This document shows positions 13,101 through 24,077 of a stretch of DNA of 64,000 nt, piece by piece. Each line of letters starts with the position of its first letter. The stretch's first letter is position 1. The notes below the pieces were generated by a model. It made no database searches, was not told the DNA's origin, and saw nothing but the letters and a program-made list of their open reading frames with translations. This DNA is from Spirodela intermedia (Eukaryota > Streptophyta > Magnoliopsida > Alismatales > Araceae), in NCBI GenBank assembly GCA_902729315.2, contig LR746265.1, positions 69,501 to 133,500 of the forward strand, given 5' to 3'. Made by a program: the position numbers and the translations under genes.

Positions 13101-16100
13101 AGATACCATCAGGGTATCACTAACAGAACCACCCGAGGAAGAGATTGATCCCTGCAGAAGGCTGGCGAATCTTGGTATGCAAGCTGCAAATCTTCGAAAG
13201 GGAGTGGTTAGTCTCCTGATAATCTTTTCCTTTGGCATAGATTTCACAGGTTAAGTTTTCATTTTTGTCTCCTTCTCTGGGCAAGTCTTTTTATTTTTCC
13301 CTTTTTCAACAGGGACCTTTTGAAGAAAAAAGCAGGCATTACTTTGATTTCCAGCGTAGAAGTGGACAATTACCTATGCAGAAAGAGGCTAGTTTATTCG
13401 AGATTTAGTATCTACATTTCCTTTAAAAGCTATATGATTTCTTGTGCATGTTTGTGAAAACTTCTCATGGCATTGGATGCAGGGAGAAGAAGTGGACTAC
13501 AGAGGTGTCCTTCACCGCGATGGTTCTGTCCTGATGTCTGTCTCTCTGAATCAGCTGAAGGTAGGATTTGGTGTAATGTTTGCCATCACATTGTAGTTTG
13601 GGATAATGCTTGCTCATTAGGTTATATTTTTGTTGAGAGACATGTTGCTCTTTGGTGGGTCGTGTTTTCCTCATTTTAATTTCCACTACCTGATCCAGTT
13701 TCAACATGGTTAACTTCTAAGTTCCATTTTCGTTGACGTTTGGATCTGAAACTTTTCTTTATCTTGGTTCCTGCTCATGTATTTTCCACCCTCTTATCAG
13801 ACGCCCGAAATCCTTTACAAGTCTCTTGCAACAAAGCTTGTGGTTGGCATGCCATTCAAGGTTTGTCCTGCTACATTTTCCTCCCACAATTTAATATTTT
13901 TTCAGCCAGCATCAGATTTTGTTCCTTCCTAAACCGGCTCTGGTTGTGGTTGCAGGATCTAGCAACCGTGGACTCAATACTTCTGTGGGAGCTTCCTCCG
14001 GTTGAAGATGTCAATGCTGTAAGTAACGTAATATTTATTTTTAAATTTTATTTTATTCCCATTCTTATTATTATTATTGTTATTGGTGGATACGTCTCTA
14101 CACAATACTGTTCTTGAGTAGCCGAAGTATTTCCAAAGTTGTCATGACATTCTTCCTCTTTCGCAGTTGGAGAATTATGAAATGTGGAAGTGACTTAATT
14201 CTTCACTTTTTTGCACAGAGGCTAGCACTTAAAAGATTAATAGATATTAGCATGGGAGTTTTGACTCCTTTGTCAGAGCAACTTACAAAGCCTCTGCCTT
14301 ATGCAATTTCCTTGGTGAACCTCAAGGAGCTGACTACTGGTGCATACAAGCTTCTTCCAGAAGGTAATATTTCTCTTTTCTTATTATGGTATTGCCTAAT
14401 TTTTTTTTAGCAATGTTATATGACTTATCTTACCTCTTAGGATCACGCTTGGCTGTAACTGTTCGAGGCGATGAAACATATGAGGAGTTGGAGATTCTTA
14501 AGAATGTTAAGGACATCACGTTGTTGCTCCACAATGTACCATACACCGAGGAAAAGATTGGCCGAGTTCATGCGGCAAGGAGGTAGTCATCGTATCAATT
14601 TTGCACTGGTTTCTGTTTCAACCGTTGATCCTGCCACAAACCCTTATTTTTTTATTACTAAATTTTCTAACTCTTGAGTATGATACTGGGCGCAAGTACT
14701 GGTCATCAAATTAGCGATCTAAACAGCAGATAAATTTATGCCATGAGGGGGTGAAATGACCCACATACAACCGGGTAATATGAAAATCATGCAGATTGCA
14801 CCTTCTTTTGGTTTCCCCTTCTCTTGTTCTCACCCCTCTTGTCTTTGTCGGGAAGCCTGCCATATATGTCACCAAGATTCTGTGAAATCGCGTTATGTGA
14901 AGATAACTGGGATATGATATCCCGATTGAGTTTGTCAGACAAAGACGACCATAAAATGCTCGCGGTTGTTTGAACCCAAGCGGTTCATGTTATCCACGTG
15001 AATCTGACTAGATGGAGGTCTGTTCTTGATGTCAAACACCATTCAAAAGAAATGAGAAAAACCCAAAATTGGTGACCTAGACGGCAGAAAACATAAAATG
15101 TGGGCTACGAAGATGGAAGGGAACCCAAAACGAGATGAAGCCAAAATAAATCGAGTTAATAATTCCTCAGATTCTCAGGCTTATTAACTATTTCATTGTT
15201 AATTATTTTTTAATTTCTTCTCATAACTGATCCAAATTTTTAGGAGCGTCACAAATAATTTCTGGCCCATTTAAAGGTTAGCATGCTGTTACTCTAGGAG
15301 ATCATGAATAATACGAATTTATTCCTCTTTGTGAGATTTCTGTGTTGTGGATTCAAGGGCGTGTTCGGATCATTTTTGATTTATGGATCCTCAAAAATCA
15401 ATCCTCGTCTTCAGTTTTTAAGAAGGGTATCAGCAATACCCCCGTCCATTCTGTTCAGTTTTTCTGCTTTTTTAACCATTTTTTTTGCAGGTTGTTCGAG
15501 TATTTGGCTGATGCACAACTTGATTTCCCTGTAATTCACCACATTCAGTTTCCGGAGGGGATCCAAAGGCACGAATCTCTGGCTCCGGGTGCTTGTCGGA
15601 CACACTTTCTCCTTGTTAATGAATGCTCGCTCCACTTCAATTTGCAGAGACGATCTGGTTATCGGAGCTGGAAGTAATGCCGGCGCTCTTCTTGTGGATG
15701 GCCTTGGAGACGGCTTATTATTGGAGTCCCCTGGACAGGATTTCGACTTTTTGAGGAACACGTCCTTCAACCTGCTCCAAGGCTGCCGAATGCGAAACAC
15801 GAAAACAGTAAGCGCTTCGTTGTTTTTCCCCGAGGGATAGAATAGTTCCTTGCCTGTCAGATGACGTCCAAGTATTTGAGGAGTAACTTGGGTAAAGAAC
15901 ATCTCTTTCACTTGTTAATGTAGGAGTACGTCTCGTGCCCATCGTGTGGCCGAACGCTCTTTGACCTTCAGGAGATAAGCGCTCAAATCAGAGAAAGAAC
16001 ATCCCATTTGCCCGGTGTCTCGGTAAAATTTCTCGGTTCTCTGGACACGCACTTGCCCTTTGAGAGTCGAAATCTTCTACCGAGGTGACAATTTTTTGTG

Positions 16101-16497
16101 CGACCTTGTGCCAGATCGCTATCATGGGTTGCATAGTCAATGGCCCTGGGGAGATGGCTGATGCAGATTTTGGCTACGTGGGGGGCGCCCCGGGAAAGAT
16201 CGACCTCTACGTCGGCAAGGTAAACAAGCTCCTCTCCGTCTTGCCTTCGTTCATTTTTCATTCATCGCACCGTACAAGAAAGGAGCACAGGAAGGCCGAT
16301 CAAGGGTCGCGATGGGCTCCCGGCCCTGCTCCGGTGGGCGTCTTCTAAGACGGAAGAAGAACTGAGGCGCCGATTTTTCGTGGCTCTTCCAGACCGTGGT
16401 GCAGAGGGGGATCGCCATGGATCAGGCGACGGATGCCTTAATCCAGCTGATCAAGGAACATGACCGCTGGGTCGATCCGCCAAAGGAAGAAGAATGA
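10163..16497 (+). CDS. ISPG: 4-hydroxy-3-methylbut-2-enyl diphosphate synthase (ferredoxin), chloroplastic
   Basis: HDS/GcpE/IspG, the [4Fe-4S] enzyme that reductively converts MEcPP to HMBPP in the plastid MEP pathway. Nineteen exons: 10163-10382, 10583-10740, 11216-11322, 11398-11498, 11584-11660, 12221-12340, 12428-12658, 13090-13206, 13313-13387, 13483-13560, 13801-13860, 13956-14018, 14219-14363, 14441-14582, 15491-15568, 15648-15807, 15924-16022, 16115-16219, 16393-16497. They total 2241 nt, 746 residues, the usual plant length including the plant-specific middle domain. A transit peptide precedes [11 protein letters not shown]. Fe-S ligands appear as CPSC (Cys649, Cys652) and GCIVNGPGE (Cys683, Glu690), with the Cys-to-Glu spacing of seven known from bacterial IspG. 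Introns 9 and 15 appear to use GC donors. All other introns are GT-AG. Confidence 0.95.
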
Positions 16498-17923
16498 CGG
16501 AGCCTCCGCGCGCTCTTCCCGTTTCCCCAATTCATGATAATAAATAGACTAAGTTGGTAATCGTGAGGATCGGCTGTTTTATTCTCTGTATCCTGCGACC
16601 ATCGATCGCTAGCCGTGTGTGTATTCTGTGTAAAAGAAATGTTAAATGTCTGGGGACATTGGATCGGTGGGGGTAGAGCAGCCTGAGATTTCAAGCCGCT
16701 CGCCGGCCGCTCAATGGAAGGCGGAGCGCCGTCGATTGCGGCCGTTCCGAAGGGGAAGAGGGATGGTGCGGCAGATTCTGCTTCAACGAGAGGGACTGTG
16801 ACAGAAGCAGAAGCGAGGATTCACGGGAGAAGCCGCCGCGTGTGACCTAGCTGCCCAACGTCCGTCCGCGGCTAGTTCCTCGGCATTCAAGGAACCGCGT
16901 CTTTTGCAAACCGATCGCTCTCTGCCTCTCCGCATTCGCTCAGCAGCCGCCGTCTCCCCCCGTCCGTCTGCTTGGACCAGCGGGACCATACTTTACGACT
17001 ACTGCCTGCCGTGGGGTTCCTTAAGACGGAGGGCACCATGGGACGGCCTCGAAGGAGAGAGTTTGAGGTGGCATCGAAAGAGACGGGAGTTGTCGACCGT
17101 TGGAGAGCGCCACCTCCGAAGTGTCAACGCACACTCCCCCGGGACCGCCTGCGATGGGGGGGGAGTTCCGGTGTCCCCGGTGATTGGCTGGGCCGCGGAG
17201 GTCGTCAACGCCGCCACGAACGAATGGGGCGAATTACAACGGAAGAGGATTGACGTCTGTCACGCGGATAGAAGCGACGCCACCCGAAGGCTAACCATCA
17301 GAATCTCCCCGGAGAGAGGTTTCTTTTGAAAGCGGGGTGCCGAGATTTGAAAGGACGAACAGCGCTGGAGGAAACGAGATTTGCCCGCGCGAGGTGTCCG
17401 TCCTAACCAATTGGAGGCGGCGCACAACGGCCGGGGGAGGTCGTTACCGGGTGGCACCGGAGAGCAGCCTCTGACGAGCCGGGCCCCGTTTCTACCGCGG
17501 AAGAGGACAAGAGATGGAAACAGCCAGCCTGGCAGGTCTGCGCTGTGGGCCCCTGTCAGCTGCTTCCGAGAGCGAGGGGCCGTCCCGCGAACAAGAGTGA
17601 GTGAGAGAAAAGATAAGGACGCCCACGGAATGGAGAGGAGAGGAAGTGGAGTAGAGGTTCATGGATCAAGCGGCGGTAACCAAATTTCGTGGTGTGTCAT
17701 CGATCTGTGCCGAGGATTCAACCGACGGCCGGGCAAAACAATCGAACCTAAAGCCCCTCCCCCAGCCTGCAAATGCGCGGGTTGCACGAGAAGAAATGAT
17801 GAGCGTTGCTGGCGGCTCGACACGAAGATCCCAGGCCTGGCCTGACCTGGTTTTGCTGTGAGAATGGGAGAGAGCGAAACAAGAAGAACATCACCGAACA
17901 GGACGACCGACGAGGCGATGAGG
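16498..17923. other. spacer between convergent IspG and AGP-like genes
   Basis: About 1.4 kb, GC-rich (roughly from 16700). Several long frames (16904-17329, 17381-17845 on +) exist only because stop codons are rare at this GC content; they show no family motif. Probably the two 3' UTRs plus spacer. Confidence 0.5.
16539..16544 (+). terminator. candidate polyadenylation signal for IspG
   Basis: AATAAA 42 bases after the IspG stop codon, in a locally AT-rich patch; a plausible polyadenylation element. Confidence 0.4.
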
Positions 17924-18466
17924 TCATAGCATCTCGCGGCGGACGTCGTGGCCGTACTGGGACCGTCGAACGTTGTCCTGGCGCTTCTTGTAGACAAATG
18001 CCCCTAGCCCCACCAGCGTCGCTGCCATCATCACTCCGACAACGAGCCCCGCCTTCTGTCCCCCGCTCATCCCCCCGCCGCCGCCTCCGGAAGGCTGCGC
18101 CTCGGCCGAAAGATTGCCGGCCTTGTCGAGCTTTTGCGTCGGCTCTCCCGAGGGCGCCGGAGCAGGAGAATCAGACGGCAATGGCGACTCCGACGACGGC
18201 GAGGCGTCTGACGGTGAAGACGAGTAAGGAGATGGGGACGGGGCTTCATCGGGCGACAGGTTGTCATCGGACGGTGGCGCCGGAGGAGAGTGAAATGGCG
18301 ACTGCAGCCCCGGCGCTTCGGGCGCAGAGGGGGTTGGCGAGAACGCTGACGGGGCGGGGACTGGGCCGGAGGGCAGCGGCGAAGGGGGAGACGAGTCTTC
18401 TATCGCGGCGTGCGCTGCGTGGGAGAGAACAAGCGCCAGCACCACAAGCGGTAGCGGTGGCGCCAT
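17924..18466 (-). CDS. arabinogalactan-protein-like, Pro/Ser-rich secreted membrane protein
   Basis: Single-exon gene of 180 residues. Residues 1-20 form a clear signal peptide ending SHAAHA. Residues 25-110 are dense in SP, AP and PS dipeptides, the pattern that is hydroxylated and carries arabinogalactan in classical AGPs. A glycine run precedes a single membrane span (about 139-159, GLVVGVMMAATLVGLGAFVY), followed by a short basic cytoplasmic tail with the KKRQDNVRRSQYG stretch that I recall from a plant family of small proline-rich membrane proteins. It lacks the C-terminal hydrophobic end expected for a GPI anchor because charged residues follow the span. Wall or plasma-membrane location is inferred; molecular role unknown. 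Very GC-rich coding sequence. Confidence 0.82.
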   Translation of the reverse strand: MAPPLPLVVLALVLSHAAHAAIEDSSPPSPLPSGPVPAPSAFSPTPSAPEAPGLQSPFHSPPAPPSDDNLSPDEAPSPSPYSSSPSDASPSSESPLPSDSPAPAPSGEPTQKLDKAGNLSAEAQPSGGGGGGMSGGQKAGLVVGVMMAATLVGLGAFVYKKRQDNVRRSQYGHDVRREML

Positions 18467-19233
18467 CCTCGGCGAAGAGAAAGAAGCAGAACTTGAGATC
18501 TCTCCCTGCCTCCCCTCCGTGGAAAGAAATCTCGCAACCTCCGCCGCCTCACCCGGTCAGGGAGCGGAGGCGATCCAGATCTGGGCGGGTTCGTCGAGTG
18601 GAGAGGAGAGAGAGTAGGATCTTCTCGCTGTTTGAGTCGAATTTATTGTAGCGCTGGGGGCGGTCGGGGTGGAGGCACGTGACCGACGCGGAGAGAGAAA
18701 GTGAGCCCGTCTCATGGATCGGTTCTAGTCAAACGGGTCGGCCGAGTTAGGCAAGGTTGATGCCCCTTTACCGAAGGTCGTCGTATCCTCGTGGAAGGTC
18801 ATATAGTCTCTGTCCGACTGAGTGAGATCCCACCGACCTTGCAACTCGACCGGGCCGAGTCGCTACCCTCTCTCTCTCTCTCCGACGAGGAGGACAGGGA
18901 GGCCCACCAAGTCGGGCCGAATGCCGCGAGCGATGACTTTGGGATCCCTCATCTTCCGGCGACCCTCCTCTTCGTTCAGACCTCTTCTTCCCGGAGCAAG
19001 AACAAGGCCCACCCTCTGAATAGGCTGAGTAAATCGTTCCAAAAGAGAGAACTAGCGAGAGAGAGAGTTGAGGATATTCGTGCCCTAGGCGCCTCATGTT
19101 ATTCTCAAAAGAAAGAAACACGACGATAAGAGTCTCAGAAGACGCGTGTGGAGGGGGCGGGGGGTGTCCGGTTAGTGTGGGGAGGGGGCTAAGAGAGGCA
19201 GGCAGGCAAGAAGAGGACGACGATACTAGGGTC
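18467..19233. other. AGP-like gene promoter and PDI 3' flank
   Basis: The AGP-like gene reads leftwards from 18466, so its promoter is here, and the PDI 3' UTR occupies the right part. A short CT run lies near 18871-18888. No clear TATA box and no supportable gene. Confidence 0.5.
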
Positions 19234-20158
19234 TCACAACTCATCCTTAGCGTCGGCGGCCGGCTTGGGCGCGCTCGTTTCGAGCTCGGGAGCGGGCGCG
19301 CTCTCCGGTTTAGGCGCTGGAGCCGGCTTCTGAAGCTTGAAAGGTATGGCCGCGTGCTTCTTGAGGAACTTGTAGAACGCTACCACCGTCCGGTCCGTCT
19401 CCACCGACACCTGCCGGAGGGAGGGGAGGGAGTGATGAGCAGGACGACTCGGGCCAGCAAGAACGCGATCCCGGTTTCTCCAACGGGGTGGATGGATGGA
19501 TGGGCAGCTGGTAGAAAGAGAGAGAGAACAGCGCCACTGAGATCAAACTCCTTACCGGATCGAAGCTCTTGTTCCCCGCCGGGAAGAACAGAAGCGTCGG
19601 GTATCCATCGGCCTGCACCGTCAGACCAGAAAAACCAGAGGCATCAGCGACGGGCAGGTTCCGATGAAACAAAATAAATCTAAATCGCCGCCTCGCCAGG
19701 AGCAGATCCTGAAGCTCCAAGAAGGAAACTTTCTACGGAATGTTAATGCCAGTCGAGCATAGGACGCCAGAGGAGCACAAACGAAGGTGGTACCTTCGCC
19801 CGGGGGTGCTCATTGGTCGTCCCGTCCATCTTGGCTATGACGATGGAACCAATTCCACGTAGGTGCTTCGCGAGCCTGTTGTAAGTGGGCTCGAGGGATT
19901 GGCAATGCCCACACCAGGGCGCATAGATCTGTCGTAGGGAACCGGATTGAAAAAATCAGCTCGGGGGAGGTCAACGCTGCAGAGCAGGAGAGAAAGAGGG
20001 AGGGTGTCGTCACCTCAAGGAGGACGTCCTTGGACTCGTCCAGGACGATCTCGTCGAAGTTGTCTCCCACAACGATCTTCACGTCGCCGTCATTCTGAGA
20101 ACCCACCGAACAGTTTCCGTTAGAAACGCAAAACCCGCGAATGGAGAAGACCAGACCG

Positions 20159-20202
<44 letters not shown>

Positions 20203-23200
20203 TTTTACCTTCTCGGGGATGGGTTCCGACTTGTAGAAAGGCTTGAGCTTGTCTTCGAGGAAGTCCTGGCCGAATTTCTGATACAAGAACGGACGGACTG
20301 TCATACGTCTGCCACCTTGTCAGCCAAATCGATGAAATCAAGAGGATTTTTGCCACCAGAGGGCACTGGAACAAAGAATAAAGACGCACAATTCGAAACA
20401 CAGCTCCGAAAAGAAAGCGAATTCAATTATTCCGCAAGCTGGAGACAATTATTCAGGCTCGGTGTAGGATGGTCATCAAGGACCAACAATGTTGGCGCCC
20501 GAGCACAGGGTGGGGCACCAGCCAAAACTTTCAACGAAGCATGTATGAAGTGAAGGGGTAAACTCCGAGCGTAACCGACCTGAATGCTGTCCACCGTCAC
20601 GTCGCCGTCTAGAAAGAATTTTCTGGTGTCCTCATTCCCTGTGTATGCCAAGACCTGCCGCGCATTTCTTAGTCAGAAGCTCCTTTTTATTATTATTATT
20701 GGTTCACAGACTAGATATTTCCTTTGGTAATCAAAAACGGAATGCTTGGGTGGGGGAGGGGGGGGGAGGGGGGAGTTCAGACTTGGCACCTTGGGACCTT
20801 CTGCGACGCCAAAGTACTCGGAGACAGGCTTACCGGTTTCCTCATCGTCCATTTCCACATGAACAAAAATGATCTGCGAGAAGTACGACGCGTGAGTTCG
20901 GACGAAGCTAGCACCGAAAAAAGAAAACGAACTCTTGCCGAGAGGTAGAAACAGAAACGTTTACTCCTAAAGGCACCAAGAACTCGCAAGCCCTCAGGAA
21001 TTTCGGTCGAGTCGACCCTAAAACATAGTGAATCATGTCTAGACAGCCTGAAACCGCCCCAATGCTAGAGAAGAGACCGTGCTTTCTACAACACCGGTAG
21101 TTCGGGTAAAGGTATGATAATGGGTAGCATCCTCTAATCATAGAGAGCGACTTCCTCGGCACCGATAACATGCAGGGGTCCTAAGCTTGCAAAGCTGCCT
21201 TTTATTTTTTTGATGCCATCTAAAGGGACACATTTTCTTCCTTCGAGGATGCCAACCAGAGATTTCCGCTTCCTCCACAGACAGAGCATCAAGCTCCTTC
21301 TGCGACAATCATATCTACTACTAGATCCACTCGGATGCAATTACTCAAAACCATCAGCAATCAAGAGTCCACTGCGCCATCAGGACCGCCGGGTATGAGC
21401 TATCACATATGACTGGTCCCCATATTACCTTTCCTTTAAATAATTTAGCCGCTTCCTGGAAAACTGGGATAACCTTCTCGGAATCGTTTGATGTAGCAAA
21501 GAGCAAAAGCTGTTAGAAACGAGAGCAAGTTATTATTCCTCCCAGAGATTTTTATGTAACAAGATCAAGAAATTCTCCGCAAGAAGTGTCAATGAGGTAA
21601 CCTGTGTCTTAATTGGATTCTCAAAAATGAGTGGCGCATTCTCCCTTGAAAATTTAGTCACCAAGGGAAGCTTGTTGGCGAACACGAAATCAGCAATTGC
21701 TGACTTTTCGAAATCCCCATCTGCATGAAAGAAGAGTCCCGGGTCAGACCAGCTGTCTCTCAGTCCTCATCAAGAATTCTCAACATATAGGAAGCTTGGC
21801 TCACCGAAGTGTGTAATCTTCTCAGCCTCTTTCTTGAGCATCACCAAAGCAGGACGTTTCGCCTTAGGGTCAATGTGGAAAAGCTTAGCCACATCGGCGC
21901 TCGCAGTTTGGTAGAAGTTGACATCGTCTTCCAATTTTGAAGCAGAAGCAAGCTCCTCGCTCAATGTATCCTGAAGTAGGGTGACACAGATTTATGCAAC
22001 GGGTACCACCATCGAATCAAATGGCCCCACAACAATTATTGACCTTCCAGAGGAAACAGAGGATACAAGTTCGCAGGGAATACAATCAATCAGCGTAACC
22101 ATAACCTTATGGACGCGACAGATTCAAGAAAGGAATCCAAACGGAAACTAAGCTTTGGAACCAAAAACTGCATACAAAAGCGGCTGATAAATCTGATTCA
22201 GAGAAAGATGTTCCTGATGGCTGGCTTTCTACTCAAAATGGATCCAACATCACCAGAATCCGGTGATCCAGATGGAGATCAAGGCAATTCACCGAGCAGG
22301 GGGAGAAAATTAGTAGGACAAAGAAATTACCAACAAGGAGTCGAAGTAGCCCACGACCAGCTTATCCTCAGCGGTCAGAACCGTCTCTGCTTCCTCCACC
22401 GTTGTTATATTTTGAACTCCAGGGCCCGTCATTTTTTTAATCCATGTCACGATTCCTTCCCTGCAAATAAAACATCACAGCAGATTCATAACAGTGGTGA
22501 TAGATGAAAATTCCTTCGGCCAGTCTAATAGATGATCAGTAAATCAAGCAGTTAACGAAACGAAATCCAGAAAGCGATGATAGCGAACCCTTTTAGTCTC
22601 CTTTTCCAAGTAAAACGAGGTCGCAGCCTTAAAAAGTATTCCTCCAACCGTGAAATCATCAACCTCCCAGTCAGATGACAGGAATAGACGATTTACTTTC
22701 TGGCCAAAACTCTAGGAATAACAACGGATCGCGGTTTGTGATACCAGGAGACTCTCCTCTACCCTCTTCCGAACATTAGCGCAGATCACAGACAGATAAA
22801 AAAACTAGGAAGATTTCAAGATTTCGGACCAATAAATCAAACGAAACCCAGATCCGAACGGAGAAACGGAAGACCAGTCGATTGAGTCATGTAGAAGGGC
22901 CAACGAGAGTAAGTGGGATAAGGTGCGCAAACCTCGCCAAAGCCCCCAGTGCTCAATCACTTACTTGGTTCTCTGGCCTGTGTAGGTTTTGCGGTTGTCA
23001 TGCCCGTCCACGAAGAAAAGAACCGTGGGGTACCCCTGGATCTCATACTTCTGCGCCAGCTCGTTCTCCTCCGTAGCGTCCACCTTGGCAAGCACCGCGT
23101 CCTCCCCGGCCGCTTTCAGCTCCGTCGCCGCCGCCGCGAACTCGGGAGCCAGCGCCTGGCAGTGGCCGCACCAAGGGGCGTAGAATTCAACCAGCACGTG

Positions 23201-23545
23201 GCGATGCTCCTCGAGGAATTTGCTGAAATTGCCGTCCGTCAGAACGACGACGTCCTTCTCGTCAACAGCCGGCGGAGGGGATTCATCGTGGCCATCGAAA
23301 GCGGACGGATCGAAGTCCTTGGTCACGTCGTCTGCCTCGTCCTCGTCGCCCCCGTGGTCGGAAGCGTGAAGGTGGTCGCCCGAGGGCTCGTCACCTTCCT
23401 CGAGGAAGCTGAGGTCCTCGTCGTCATCGAGATCGTCTGATTTCTTCGGATCCGGGGGGGCGGCGGCGGCAGAGGCGCAGGAGAGGAGGATGGCCGATGT
23501 GGCGAGGAGGAGGAGTAACAGGAGGAACCGCCGGCGGATCGCCAT
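19234..23545 (-). CDS. PDIL1-4: protein disulfide isomerase, PDIL1-4-like, ER lumen
   Basis: ER oxidoreductase that forms and rearranges disulfides in secretory proteins. Twelve minus-strand exons (high to low): 23545-22965, 22460-22331, 21970-21805, 21720-21602, 21509-21429, 20873-20790, 20654-20580, 20277-20209, 20094-20014, 19928-19794, 19612-19556, 19410-19234; 1755 nt, 584 residues. Signal peptide (about 1-29), then a long acidic segment (about 32-95) typical of the PDIL1-3/1-4 clade, thioredoxin domain a with APWCGHC near residue 126, two inactive b domains (including FVFANKLPLVTKFSRENAPL), domain a' with YAPWCGHCQ near residue 468, and a C-terminal Lys-Asp-Glu-Leu retention signal just before the stop at 19234-19236. 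Start is the Met at 23545 preceding the leucine-rich signal; an in-frame upstream codon at 23590 is less likely. All introns have GT-AG borders. Confidence 0.95.
20162..20199 (+). repeat. (GA)19 microsatellite in a PDI intron
   Basis: Perfect 38-base dinucleotide array. On the transcribed strand it is a CT run starting about 9 bases after the 5' splice site of the intron between PDI exons 8 and 9. Confidence 0.95.
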
Positions 23546-24077
23546 ACCGCGCAGAATGAGGTGCCTCTTGCTCGGGGCGACTGGGAACACGAAGAAGTGA
23601 GCGCAGTGGAACAGATCTCGCTGTGTTTTCTAATGGTGACTGGTTCAGTGCAGCGATTAATTTTCTTCCGTTCATTAATGAAGGAATTAAAAAGAGTGAA
23701 CATCAGGGAAGACCCCCCCCCCCCCAACATCTCTTTCGACAACCTAGTCAACGCGCCTCCGGTCTTCCCCTCTCTCTCTCTCTCTCTCTCTCTCGATCTC
23801 CATCTGCTCTTCACCTATTAATCCGTTGACCGGGGACTGAAATGGGCCACTGGAAAGCCCAATAAGGCCCAGCCCGTTCCCATCGCTTCTGCTTCTGCTT
23901 CTGCTTCGACCGGAGAAGAGCTTCGAGTGCAATCTTACCCATCAGGTGCTTCCGTCGGGAGAGCGGTACTGGCTCTGGGGCTTCGCCGTGGGGTGAATCG
24001 GCGACTCGAGCTTGCTCCGGCCCATCGAGTCTTTCCCCTTTCTTGTCCTCCGGCAGTTTGGAAGGCGGTGGGTAACG
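23546..24077. promoter_or_regulatory. shared upstream region of divergent PDI and small-protein genes
   Basis: PDI starts leftwards at 23545 and the 84-residue protein starts rightwards at 24078, leaving 532 bases for both promoters and leaders. The span holds a run of 13 C (23713-23725), a CT microsatellite (about 23770-23794) and a CTTCTG/GCTTCT repeat near 23885-23910. No TATA box is obvious for either direction, consistent with pyrimidine-patch promoters of housekeeping plant genes. Confidence 0.5.

Noticed and set aside
16904-17845. Two long plus-strand frames between IspG and the AGP-like gene
   Set aside because: GC-rich sequence with few stops; Arg/Gly/Pro-rich random-looking products, no homology recognised.
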